This document shows, piece after piece, positions 1-7,440 of a stretch of DNA of 20,831 bases. This DNA is from an uncultured Syntrophobacteraceae bacterium (GTDB lineage Bacteria; Desulfobacterota; Syntrophobacteria; Syntrophobacterales; Syntrophobacteraceae): assembly GCA_937889795.1 (NCBI GenBank), contig CALBZH010000077.1, positions 1 through 20,831 of the forward strand, in the 5' to 3' direction. The notes under the pieces were generated by a model. The model saw only the letters and a list, made by a program, of their open reading frames with translations, had not been told where the DNA came from and ran no database searches. Numbering within the stretch: the first letter of the stretch is position 1; each line of letters begins with the position of its first letter. Position numbers and translations under genes: made by a program.

Positions 1-1205
1 AAGCAGGTGCTGATAGTGGACTGAGGCTCGGTGACGCCGGCTTCGGTTCCCGCCACCTTCGCCGTGTAGCCGGAAAGGAAATGGTACATCGCCTGGTCCG
101 TGGTCAGCCGTGAGATGGGCGGGAGAACTCCGAAAGCGTCGCACGTCAGCATGACGATATGCTTGGGATGACCCCCGATGCCAGTTCGTGACGCATTGTC
201 GATGTGCGAGATGGGATAAGCTGCCCTCGTGTTTTCCGTCAGCGAAGCATCGTCGAGGTCAAGCCGTCGGGTGTTGACATCAATGGCCACATTTTCGATC
301 ACGGTCCCGAACCGACGGGTACACTCGTAGATTTGAGGCTCCGCCTCGGCCGACAGGCGAATGACTTTCGCGTAGCATCCCCCCTCGAAATTGAAGATCC
401 CGTTGTCGCTCCATCCATGCTCATCGTCTCCCACAAGCTGGCGAGAAGGATCCGCGGAAAGCGATGTCTTGCCCGTTCCGGAAAGCCCGAAGAAGATGGC
501 GGTCGTCCCATCCGCACCCACATTGGCCGAGCAATGCATGGGCAAGACGGAATAACGGGGCATGAGAAAGTTCATGACCGTGAAAATCGACTTCTTGATC
601 TCTCCCCCGTACCCGGTTCCACCGATCAGAACCAGCTTCTTGCCGAAATGCAGCAGGATAAACGCCTGCGAATGGGTGTGGTCCATCTCGGGAGATGCAA
701 AGAAATGGGGCACGTCAATCACCACGAACTCCGGAACAAACTCCGCCAGCACCGCGGGATCCAGGATACGAATAAACATGTTTCTGGCAAAAAGACTGTG
801 CCAAGCGCGCTCGCTGATGATTCGAATGGGAAGTCTGTACTGGGAGTCCGCTCCCGCGTAACAGTCCTGAACGTAGATTTCTTTCCCCTGCAGGTACGCC
901 AGCATACGATAGTGAATCCGATCGAAGTCCGCTGGATCGAAGGGTCGGTTCACCTGGCCCCACCAAATCTTTGCTTCGCTGCTTGGCTCTTTGACGACGA
1001 ACTTGTCATCGGGGGCTCGTCCTGTGAACGTGCCCGTGCGGACAACCAAGGGGCCCAAATGCGAGATAAGCCCTTCCTGCCGTTTGACTGCCTGCTCGAA
1101 AAGCACTGGAGTGGGGGAGTTATAGAAAACCCGTGTGTAGTTCACAATCCCGTGCTGCTCGACAGGGCATTTGGGCTGATACAATGCTGCATGCCGCGAA
1201 TTCAT
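1..1205 (-). CDS. pckA: Phosphoenolpyruvate carboxykinase (ATP), C-terminus cut by window edge
   Basis: Interconverts oxaloacetate + ATP and PEP + CO2 + ADP in the cytoplasm, linking the C4-acid pool to gluconeogenesis or anaplerosis. I translated the reverse strand directly: 401 codons are present and the frame is open at the left edge. The ATP-type enzyme is usually about 530 residues, so roughly 130 C-terminal residues lie outside. Visible motifs are GRAP (62-65), YGGEIKK (199-205, metal/substrate lysine), the P-loop GLSGTGKT (240-247), the kinase-2 metal motif DDEHGW (260-265) and NFEGGCYAK (272-280). The P-loop and DDEHGW identify the ATP-dependent rather than the GTP-dependent family. 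The ATG at 1205 has an AGGAGG ribosome site seven bases upstream. It lies 51 bp downstream of gmhB in the same orientation, so the two may be co-transcribed, although they share no pathway. Confidence 0.95.
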   Translation of the reverse strand, partial: MNSRHAALYQPKCPVEQHGIVNYTRVFYNSPTPVLFEQAVKRQEGLISHLGPLVVRTGTFTGRAPDDKFVVKEPSSEAKIWWGQVNRPFDPADFDRIHYRMLAYLQGKEIYVQDCYAGADSQYRLPIRIISERAWHSLFARNMFIRILDPAVLAEFVPEFVVIDVPHFFASPEMDHTHSQAFILLHFGKKLVLIGGTGYGGEIKKSIFTVMNFLMPRYSVLPMHCSANVGADGTTAIFFGLSGTGKTSLSADPSRQLVGDDEHGWSDNGIFNFEGGCYAKVIRLSAEAEPQIYECTRRFGTVIENVAIDVNTRRLDLDDASLTENTRAAYPISHIDNASRTGIGGHPKHIVMLTCDAFGVLPPISRLTTDQAMYHFLSGYTAKVAGTEAGVTEPQSTISTC

Positions 1206-1256
1206 GATTCCCTCCTGTGGTGGGTGAGGTCAAATGGGGGTGGATTGCCTGTACGT

Positions 1257-1877
1257 TCAACGATCCCCCCTGTTCATCGCGCTGCTTGCTGGCGGAGCAG
1301 TCTCAGACCATGGCAGTCGGGTTACGGCGCTCAAGAGCGTGGGATAAACGGGGACCCGAGGTAGCCCCACAGCCCCGTGATCCTGGCAGCCAGATCGCCC
1401 CTCCCGGTTGAGCATCACTCCTGTGCCTCCCGCTTGGATCATGGCCGCCACGTCCTTCCACCGGTCACCGATCATGAACGTGCGCTCCACGGGGAATGAA
1501 AAGAGGTGTGACGCCGTCAGGATCATCCCCGGCTTCGGCTTCCTGCAGGAACATCCTTCATCAGGGCGATGGGGGCAGAAAAAGGCCGCCATAATGTCAC
1601 CACCATGCTCTCGAATGGCCGCGACCATTCGCTCGTGCATTTCCCAGAAGTCTTTCCACGCGATGATACCGCGGCCGAGCCCCGACTGGTTGCTGATCAG
1701 GATCGTCGCGATGCCGCGCTCTCGGAGCCATCGCAGGGAGTCGAGGGCGTCCGGGTAAAACTCCACTTCGCCCCAATGTTTAATATAATGGGGACTATCC
1801 CGGTTGATAACGCCGTCCCGATCCAGGAAAAGAACGGATTCGGACTCCCGTCGGATAGATCCGGTCCATATCAGCAT
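1257..1877 (-). CDS. gmhB: D-glycero-D-manno-heptose 1,7-bisphosphate 7-phosphatase (HAD family)
   Basis: Removes the C7 phosphate of heptose bisphosphate in ADP-heptose synthesis for the LPS inner core; cytoplasmic. The 206-residue product carries the HAD motif I FLDRDGVIN (17-25; D19 nucleophile, D21 acid/base), motif II with S62 in ISNQSG, the GmhB-type zinc loop C101-x-H103-x5-C109-x-C111, K113 and motif III GDRWKD (137-142). The zinc loop separates GmhB from histidinol phosphatases without it, though a HisB-N-like role cannot be fully excluded. Known family members are about 180-190 residues. Here residues from about 162 onward look unconserved, so the tail may be a read-through into spacer. 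The ATG at 1877 has GGAG eight bases upstream. No other LPS gene is visible nearby. Confidence 0.9.
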   Translation of the reverse strand: MLIWTGSIRRESESVLFLDRDGVINRDSPHYIKHWGEVEFYPDALDSLRWLRERGIATILISNQSGLGRGIIAWKDFWEMHERMVAAIREHGGDIMAAFFCPHRPDEGCSCRKPKPGMILTASHLFSFPVERTFMIGDRWKDVAAMIQAGGTGVMLNREGRSGCQDHGAVGLPRVPVYPTLLSAVTRLPWSETAPPASSAMNRGDR

Positions 1878-1898
1878 TCACGCGCTCCGAGATCGTTC

Positions 1899-1928
1899 TT
1901 GACATCCGAGCAGACTCGGGAAGATACT
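1899..1928 (+). promoter_or_regulatory. Candidate sigma70 promoter for rnc
   Basis: A perfect -35 TTGACA (1899-1904) is followed after 18 bp by GATACT (1923-1928), matching four of six consensus -10 bases. It lies in the divergent gmhB/rnc spacer and would give a leader of about 145 nt before rnc. No equally good promoter was found for the gmhB direction. Confidence 0.45.
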
Positions 1929-2079
1929 GTTTTTTGTGGGATTTCTCTCTTTTCTATGAACGCTCATTCAGCCCGTGAGTCATCGCCTCCTATGCCCAGG
2001 CCCGGTCCGGCCTCCTGGGGGTGCCTCAGCAGTCATGCCTTGTAGAAACTGCGAATTGACTGGAGGGTAGCAAAAACAC

Positions 2080-2811
2080 ATGAATCAGGCAAGGCACCTC
2101 AACCGGCTCCAGGGAGCTCTCTTATATCGGTTCAATGATCCCGGCTTGCTCATTCGCGCGCTGGTACATCGGTCTTATGTGCATGACAGCGGACATTCCG
2201 ACCAGAAAGATAATGAAACCCTGGAGTTTCTTGGAGATTCAGTGCTGAGCCTGGCTATCAGCCATCTCTTGTTTGAGCGATTTCCCGACTACACGGAAGG
2301 CGACCTCTCTCGCATCCGGTCGTCCATTGTCAACGAGCGTGAGCTGGCACGGTTGGCCGCGAGCCTCGGGTTGGGAGACTACATGTTTCTCGGCAAAGGA
2401 GAAGAGCTGACGGGCGGCCGCCAGAAGCCTTCGCTTCTGGCCGACACGCTGGAAGCGGTCCTCGCGGCGGTTTACCTGGATGGAGGTCTCGAAGAATCGT
2501 TCACCGTAGTGGAACGTCTCTTCTCCAGCTATCTCACCGCGGAGCACATCGAAAACCCGCTAAAGAAACTCGACAAAGACTTCAAAACCCAGCTGCAGGA
2601 GCTCGCCCAGGCGCGGTTCAAACAGACTCCGACCTATTCGCTGATCAAGGAAGAGGGACCGGACCACGAGAAAGTCTTCTTCATGGAGGTTTACCTGGGG
2701 AGAGAAATGCTGGAGCGTGGCTCGGGAAGGAGCAAGAAGGAAGCTCAACAGGACGCGGCGTGCCGCGCCATCAAAAAGCTCGAAGCACGGGCAATACCCC
2801 CTAACGCATAG
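2080..2811 (+). CDS. rnc: Ribonuclease III
   Basis: Double-strand-specific endoribonuclease that matures rRNA precursors and processes structured mRNAs; cytoplasmic homodimer. The 243-residue length is typical. The RNase III signature NETLEFLGDSVL sits at 45-56, with E49 and D53 in the metal site. The second acidic pair is in ADTLEAVLAA (D122, E125). A dsRNA-binding domain occupies about 166-235, with the basic SGRSKKEAQQDAA motif near 215-227. The ATG at 2080 matches the usual family N-terminus, and GGAGG lies 13 bases upstream, slightly far. It stands alone rather than in the common rnc-era arrangement, and is followed after 136 bp by the hybrid kinase. Confidence 0.96.
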   Translation: MNQARHLNRLQGALLYRFNDPGLLIRALVHRSYVHDSGHSDQKDNETLEFLGDSVLSLAISHLLFERFPDYTEGDLSRIRSSIVNERELARLAASLGLGDYMFLGKGEELTGGRQKPSLLADTLEAVLAAVYLDGGLEESFTVVERLFSSYLTAEHIENPLKKLDKDFKTQLQELAQARFKQTPTYSLIKEEGPDHEKVFFMEVYLGREMLERGSGRSKKEAQQDAACRAIKKLEARAIPPNA

Positions 2812-2823
2812 TCAGTCCGGGAT

Positions 2824-2894
2824 CGATACGTGGACCGTCAAGTGTGCTCGGCGCTCACAGATTCCACAGCCTCCCATCCGATACGCGGACGGTC
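2824..2894. repeat. Pair of 16-bp near-identical direct repeats upstream of the hybrid kinase
   Basis: CGATACGTGGACCGTC (2824-2839) recurs as CGATACGCGGACGGTC (2879-2894), 14 of 16 identical, 55 bp apart start to start. They lie between rnc and the kinase start at 2948, so they could be binding sites for a regulator of the kinase gene. This is a reading by eye, with no known operator matched. Confidence 0.35.
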
Positions 2895-2947
2895 TCCGGT
2901 CAAGTCGATGCCTTTGGTCGCAGCACCCGACGATTGGAAGTGACACC

Positions 2948-5317
2948 ATGGAAAGCGTTTCTGATCTTCTGAGCGAAGCGAGGGCTCAAAAAGCGACTCC
3001 CCGTGGCGTCTTTCGAAGTGCCCCGGAGACGCTGCTCCCCCTGGCGCTGCTCCTTGCGATTGGCATCGCCTGGTACCTGGCGGCAGAACATCGCAAGTCG
3101 TTAGAAGCAGCGCTGATCAACAGCTATCAGGAAACCCAGCTCGAAATCGTTCGCGCGGTAGCTCGAAGCAGTGCGTTTTTCGTGCAAGAAAAGCTTCGCG
3201 AAGGAGAGCCCATCGAGGCGATCGAGCAGCAGATCTTCAAGGAGCTTGTCGAGCCCGTGCATTTGCTGAGCAGCGGCGATGCCTGGATCTACGCCCCCAC
3301 GCATGTCGTCTTCGATCTCAGCACGGATTTTCCGGAGAATTACCGGGGCAAGAGCATGGCTGAGATCTTCAGGATACAGGCCCAACAGGGGGCTGCTCAT
3401 TACGAGGAAATGACGAGCGATGTCATGAATGCCCGGGAAGGTGTCGGATGGTACGTTTGGCTTCCCGAGAAAGGCAAAGAGATCGCTGCGTGGACTCCGG
3501 TACGAGTGGGCACGCACATCTGGACCATTGGACTTTCCACGCCCCTTCGGGAAATCCTTCAAGTAACGGGTGCGGAGAGACAATCTGCCCTCGTTGCGAT
3601 CATCCTCACAACCGCAACGCTGATGGGGATTGTTCTCACGGTAACGGCACTGTGGACCGCAAGGCACCGGCGGCGACTCGACAGTCAACTGCGTCAGAAT
3701 AACATCGATCTCCAAAGCCTCGTCAGGGACCTCCAGGATGAGGTGGAGCGTAGAAAGCTTACGGAAGAAGCCCTGCAGGAGGTGAATGGACGCCTGAACA
3801 CGCTTGTCGAAGCCATCCCGGACGCCATCACGTTCAAAGATACGGAAGGCCGTCACCTCATCGTCAACAGGGCCTTTGAGGCTCTCGCTTGCGAAGACGG
3901 CGAGTCAGCCGTTGGGAAAACCGACTTTGAGCTTTTCCCCCGGGAACTGGCATCGCAAAATCGCAAGAGTGACGAACTGGTCATTCGGAATCGATGCCTT
4001 CTCCAGACATCGGAGACCTTGACAACGCCGGGGGGTGACACGCTCTACTTTGAGACCAACCGGGCGCCGCTTTTCGGCAGGGAGGGATTGGTGGTCGGGA
4101 TCGTCGGCGTCAGCCGCAACATCACCGACCATAGACGATCTGAATTGGAGAAGGAGCGGTTGATCGAGCAGCTGATGCATGCTCAAAAGATGGAGGCTGT
4201 CGGCCTATTGGCCGGCGGAGTGGCCCATGACCTGAACAATATCTTGACCGGGCTGGTAACGTACCCGGAGGTTTTGCTCAAGGCTCTGCCGGAAGACAGT
4301 CGACTGCGCAAACCGCTGAGCACGATCCAACGCTCGGGAGAAAAGGCCGCCGGCATCGTCCAGGACCTTCTCACCCTTTCACGCCGGGGCGTGTCTCACC
4401 AGCACGTGACCGATCTCAATCATCTGGTGAAGGAGTATCTCCAGGGCCCCACTCACGAGAAGCTGAGGGCCGAGCACCCGAACATCACGGAGCAGATCGA
4501 GCTGGCCGACGACCTGCTCTTCATCAAGGGATCGACGACACACCTCTCAAAGTCCATCGGCAACCTGGTCGTCAACGCGGTGGAAGCCATGGCCGACGGA
4601 GGCACCTTGACCATCAGAACATCCAACTGCTACGTGGACGATCGGCTGTTGGGAACAACCGATGTCTCCCAGGGAGAATACGTCAGACTGACCGTCTCCG
4701 ACACGGGAGGGGCGATCAGTCCGGAAGACCTCAGCCGCATTTTCGAGCCGTTCTATACCCGAAAGGTCATGGGGCGCAGAGGAACGGGGCTCGGGCTTGC
4801 GGTGGTCTGGGGTACGATTCAGGATCACAACGGCTTTGTCAACGTGAAGAGTCAGCAAGGCGAAGGAACGACCTTCGAGCTTTACTTTCCCGTCACCCGC
4901 GAAAAGGCGGTTGAACGAGCCCAGTCCGCTCTTGCCGAGGGAATGATGGGAAGAGGCGAATCCATCCTGATCGTGGATGACATCGAGGACCAGCGTGAGA
5001 TCGCGTCCGAAATGCTTGGCCTGCTGGGTTACCGGGTGATCGTCGCAGGGAGCGGAGAAGAAGCGCTGGCGCAGGCACGAAGCCATCCCGTGGACCTGGT
5101 GGTCCTCGATATGATCATGACCCCTGGCATGGACGGACTGGATACCTATCGGGAGCTCATCAAGGTTCAACCCGGTCTGAAAGCCGTGATCACCAGCGGC
5201 TACTCGGAAACGGATCGCGTCAAGGAGGCCCAAAGGCTCGGAGCTGGAGCTTACATCCGCAAGCCCTATCTGATGGAGGTTATCGGGAAAGCCATTCGCG
5301 AGGCTCTGGACCGATAA
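2948..5317 (+). CDS. Membrane hybrid histidine kinase (Cache-like sensor, PAS, HisKA, HATPase, receiver)
   Basis: A 789-residue inner-membrane sensor kinase with its own receiver; the signal is unknown. Order of parts: TM1 (about 28-46), an extracytoplasmic Cache-like region (50-210), TM2 (213-236), a coiled coil (about 240-282), PAS (282-398), HisKA with H427 in GGVAHDLNN, and HATPase with the N box near 539-543. These are followed by the F box FEPFYT (599-604), the G2 box GTGLGL (612-617) and a REC domain (671-789). The REC domain has the acidic pair D677/D678, phospho-acceptor D721, S750 and K772. The G1 box reads DTGGA (585-589), with Ala where DxGxG kinases have the second Gly. The reading frame is open back to 2717 inside rnc, but ATG 2948 gives the first sensible start, directly before TM1, with GGAAG upstream. 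No cognate regulator is adjacent. Confidence 0.92.
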   Translation: MESVSDLLSEARAQKATPRGVFRSAPETLLPLALLLAIGIAWYLAAEHRKSLEAALINSYQETQLEIVRAVARSSAFFVQEKLREGEPIEAIEQQIFKELVEPVHLLSSGDAWIYAPTHVVFDLSTDFPENYRGKSMAEIFRIQAQQGAAHYEEMTSDVMNAREGVGWYVWLPEKGKEIAAWTPVRVGTHIWTIGLSTPLREILQVTGAERQSALVAIILTTATLMGIVLTVTALWTARHRRRLDSQLRQNNIDLQSLVRDLQDEVERRKLTEEALQEVNGRLNTLVEAIPDAITFKDTEGRHLIVNRAFEALACEDGESAVGKTDFELFPRELASQNRKSDELVIRNRCLLQTSETLTTPGGDTLYFETNRAPLFGREGLVVGIVGVSRNITDHRRSELEKERLIEQLMHAQKMEAVGLLAGGVAHDLNNILTGLVTYPEVLLKALPEDSRLRKPLSTIQRSGEKAAGIVQDLLTLSRRGVSHQHVTDLNHLVKEYLQGPTHEKLRAEHPNITEQIELADDLLFIKGSTTHLSKSIGNLVVNAVEAMADGGTLTIRTSNCYVDDRLLGTTDVSQGEYVRLTVSDTGGAISPEDLSRIFEPFYTRKVMGRRGTGLGLAVVWGTIQDHNGFVNVKSQQGEGTTFELYFPVTREKAVERAQSALAEGMMGRGESILIVDDIEDQREIASEMLGLLGYRVIVAGSGEEALAQARSHPVDLVVLDMIMTPGMDGLDTYRELIKVQPGLKAVITSGYSETDRVKEAQRLGAGAYIRKPYLMEVIGKAIREALDR

Positions 5318-5729
5318 CGCCAGTGCCGTCCCGCAGCACCCCGTTTTCCCTTGCCGTTTGGGGACTTCCATGGTACCCGATCAAGGTGGACTGCCGAGTC
5401 ATTGTGAGCAAGAAGCGCTTTTGAGAGCGCACCGCATTGCCCGATTGCAAATTCCTTGCGACTTCAGATCCCAGGCTCATCACCAGCACGGTTGCGCACG
5501 CCCCTATCCATTGCCCCCCGCTGACGACCTTAGGATACCGAAATGATTTCGATTGGCAGTCCTTGTGAGAGGGCTCCATGTCCGGCTTGCCGCTTGCGAG
5601 ACCGCGTGAGAAGAAGGCGTCAATCGCCGGACAGGGTCAAGGCTCGTCGGGCTGGCATGCAGCGCTGAAGGAGACGGGGTTCAGACACGGGGTGCAGAGA
5701 ACAGCCACAAAAGCAAAGGGAGAGAAGTC
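5318..5729. other. 412-bp gap without a convincing gene
   Basis: No recognisable protein or RNA gene is seen. It contains a small palindrome CGAAATGATTTCG (5539-5551). It also holds a possible 55-codon reading frame (5578-5745, plus) with a GAGAGG-like ribosome site, which would overlap the first 16 bases of the formyltransferase gene in another frame. A 99-codon reverse frame (5280-5579) overlaps the kinase end and has no recognisable motif. No T-rich terminator hairpin was seen after the kinase. The space probably holds the promoter for the formyltransferase-hisB pair, but no strong hexamers stand out. Confidence 0.5.
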
Positions 5730-6677
5730 ATGCGTATTGTCTTGATCGGACAGGCTGCATTCGGCGCAAAAGCGCTCGAAGCATTAGTGGAGAAAGGGGA
5801 AAACATCGTCGCGGTCTACACGCCTCCAGATAGACCCGGCGGGAAGACGGATCCCACCAAGGAGGCGGCTCTCGCTCGCAATTTGCCCGTCCATCAGCCG
5901 GCCGGCTTCAAGAAGGAAGAAACATTCACGCAATACCTGACGTTGAAACCGGATCTGACCGTGCTGGCGTTTGTCACGGATATCATTCCCGCACGTTTCT
6001 TCGAGGCCCCGTCTGCGGGTGCCATCTGCTATCATCCCTCGATTCTGCCGCGTCACCGAGGGTCTAGCGCTATCAACTGGGCCTTGATCATGGGGGATTC
6101 CAAGACGGGGCTCACGATCTTTTGGCCGGACGGCGGCATTGACACGGGTCCCATTCTGCTGCAAAAGGAAATTCCCATTCTCCCGAGCGATACGACGGGA
6201 AGCTTGTACTTCAACCAGCTCTTTCCCATGGGAATCGAGGCGATTGTGGAATCGGTGGATCTCATCAAAGCCGGAAAAGCACCCAGGATCCCCCAGGACG
6301 AAGCCGGAGCCACGTACGAGCCTCCCTGCACCGACGCGGTTGCCTCGATCGACTGGAGCAAGAGCGGGCAGGAGGTCTATAATCTGGTGCGCGGCTGTGA
6401 TCCACAGCCGGGGGCATTTGCCCTATGGAAAGGCGCAAAGACTCGCTTTTTCGGTGCCGGTCTCCAGAGTGGAGCAAGCGCGGCGGCGGGAACGCTCACC
6501 GCGGTCGACGGGGCAGGGATTCACATTGCTGTCTCCGGGGGCACCTTGACGGTGAGCAAGGTGAGGGGCGCGGGAGGAAAGGTGTCCGGTGCGGATTGGG
6601 CGGCAGAGGCGGGAGCAACGGTCGGGGACCGTTTCGACATCGTGCCAAGTCCTCCGCAGAATTTACGAATTGGGTAG
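5730..6677 (+). CDS. Formyltransferase-fold protein resembling the 10-formyl-THF hydrolase domain of formyl-THF dehydrogenase
   Basis: A 315-residue cytoplasmic protein of the Fmt/GART fold. The N-terminal half carries YHPSILPRHRGSSAINW (101-117) and FWPDGGIDTGPILLQKE (131-147), closer to the N-terminal hydrolase domain of ALDH1L1-type formyl-THF dehydrogenase than to methionyl-tRNA formyltransferase. The catalytic His (H102) and Asp (D138) are present. Where Fmt has Asn two residues before the His there is Cys (C100), as ALDH1L1 also lacks that Asn. An Fmt-C-like domain follows (about 205-305), and there is no acyl-carrier or aldehyde dehydrogenase domain. It probably acts on 10-formyl-THF, by hydrolysis or by transfer to an unknown acceptor. 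AGGGAGA precedes the ATG. hisB begins 49 bp downstream on the same strand. Annotation pipelines may call it fmt; I think that is less likely. Confidence 0.8.
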   Translation: MRIVLIGQAAFGAKALEALVEKGENIVAVYTPPDRPGGKTDPTKEAALARNLPVHQPAGFKKEETFTQYLTLKPDLTVLAFVTDIIPARFFEAPSAGAICYHPSILPRHRGSSAINWALIMGDSKTGLTIFWPDGGIDTGPILLQKEIPILPSDTTGSLYFNQLFPMGIEAIVESVDLIKAGKAPRIPQDEAGATYEPPCTDAVASIDWSKSGQEVYNLVRGCDPQPGAFALWKGAKTRFFGAGLQSGASAAAGTLTAVDGAGIHIAVSGGTLTVSKVRGAGGKVSGADWAAEAGATVGDRFDIVPSPPQNLRIG

Positions 6678-6726
6678 CGACCGGACCGACCGGTCGTGAC
6701 AAAGAGAGGATCAGAGCAAGAGGGCC

Positions 6727-7323
6727 ATGTCAACCCAGATCCGGAAGGCGGTGATCGACCGCAAGACAAATGAAACCCAGATTCGACTCGAGCTTGGCCT
6801 TGATGGCACGGGACAGGTGGATCTCAAGACGGGGGTCCCGTTTCTGGATCACATGTTGACCCTCTTTGCCGTTCACGGTTTCTTCGACATCACGCTCCTC
6901 GCCGAAGGAGACGTCGAAATCGATGCCCATCACACGGTGGAAGACATTGGCATTTGTCTGGGCGAAGCCCTCTCAAGAGCCCTCGGGGACCGCAAATCGA
7001 TCCGACGGTACGGACACGCCATGGTTCCCATGGATGAAGCCTGCGCTCGTGTGGTGCTCGACATTTCCAATCGGCCTTACCTGGTGCTCGAGACTCCAGA
7101 CCTCGCGGATCGGGTCGGGCAGTTCGAAACCGAGCTGCTGCCGGAATTCTTTCGGGCAGTATGCCTCCGGGCCGGTTTGACCCTCCATATCCAGGTCCTC
7201 TACGGCCAGAACACGCACCACATGATCGAGGCGATATTCAAGGCGTTTGGACGTTCGTTGGACGACGCCACGCAGACGGACGAGCGGCGAACGGGCGTGC
7301 CGTCTTCGAAGGGAACGCTCTAA
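6727..7323 (+). CDS. hisB: Imidazoleglycerol-phosphate dehydratase
   Basis: Dehydrates imidazole glycerol phosphate to imidazole acetol phosphate, step six of histidine synthesis; a manganese enzyme that forms a 24-mer. The 198-residue single-domain form lacks the N-terminal phosphatase of enteric HisB. Diagnostic motifs are FLDHML (39-44), DAHHTVEDIGICLGEAL (67-83, metal ligands H68, H69 and E72) and NTHHMIEAIFKAF (162-174, second metal pair H164/H165). The C-terminus ends in the family-typical PSSKGTL. The ATG at 6727 follows an AGAGG-like site. No other his gene is in the window, so histidine genes are scattered in this genome or hisB has moved. It probably shares a transcript with the formyltransferase-fold gene upstream. 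Confidence 0.95.
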   Translation: MSTQIRKAVIDRKTNETQIRLELGLDGTGQVDLKTGVPFLDHMLTLFAVHGFFDITLLAEGDVEIDAHHTVEDIGICLGEALSRALGDRKSIRRYGHAMVPMDEACARVVLDISNRPYLVLETPDLADRVGQFETELLPEFFRAVCLRAGLTLHIQVLYGQNTHHMIEAIFKAFGRSLDDATQTDERRTGVPSSKGTL

Positions 7324-7326
7324 AGA

Positions 7327-7440
7327 AGGGCTAGGAGACCGGGGGATTAGGGGCAGGGGAGACGCGGTGATTCAGCGTCAGGGAGTCTTCCTCTTTCGCT
7401 CCTCTCCCAGTCTCCCTATCTCCTCATCGCCTCGTCTCGC
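7327..7440. repeat. Purine-rich inverted repeat between hisB and the pseudouridine synthase; possible G-quadruplex
   Basis: GGAGACCGGG (7334-7343) is mirrored by CCCAGTCTCC (7406-7415), nine of ten paired. The plus strand from 7327 has four G-runs (3, 5, 4 and 4 G) within about 30 bases. A small hairpin GACGC/GCGTC lies at about 7360-7380. The right arm lies within the 3' end of the pseudouridine synthase gene and supplies its Arg/Glu-rich tail. It may double as a transcription stop for two convergent genes. No T-tract is present. Confidence 0.45.

Noticed and set aside
204..1364. Plus-strand open frame of 386 codons
   Set aside because: It lies opposite pckA, whose reverse-strand translation shows all family motifs; the plus-strand product has no recognisable domain.
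3101..3856. Minus-strand frame of 251 codons
   Set aside because: Antisense to the sensor and PAS parts of the hybrid kinase; no motif.
4547..5371. Minus-strand frame of 274 codons
   Set aside because: Antisense to the kinase ATPase and receiver domains, which are clearly coding on the plus strand.
5280..5579. Minus-strand frame of 99 codons in the long gap
   Set aside because: Overlaps the kinase 3' end, no motif, no good ribosome site; not convincing.
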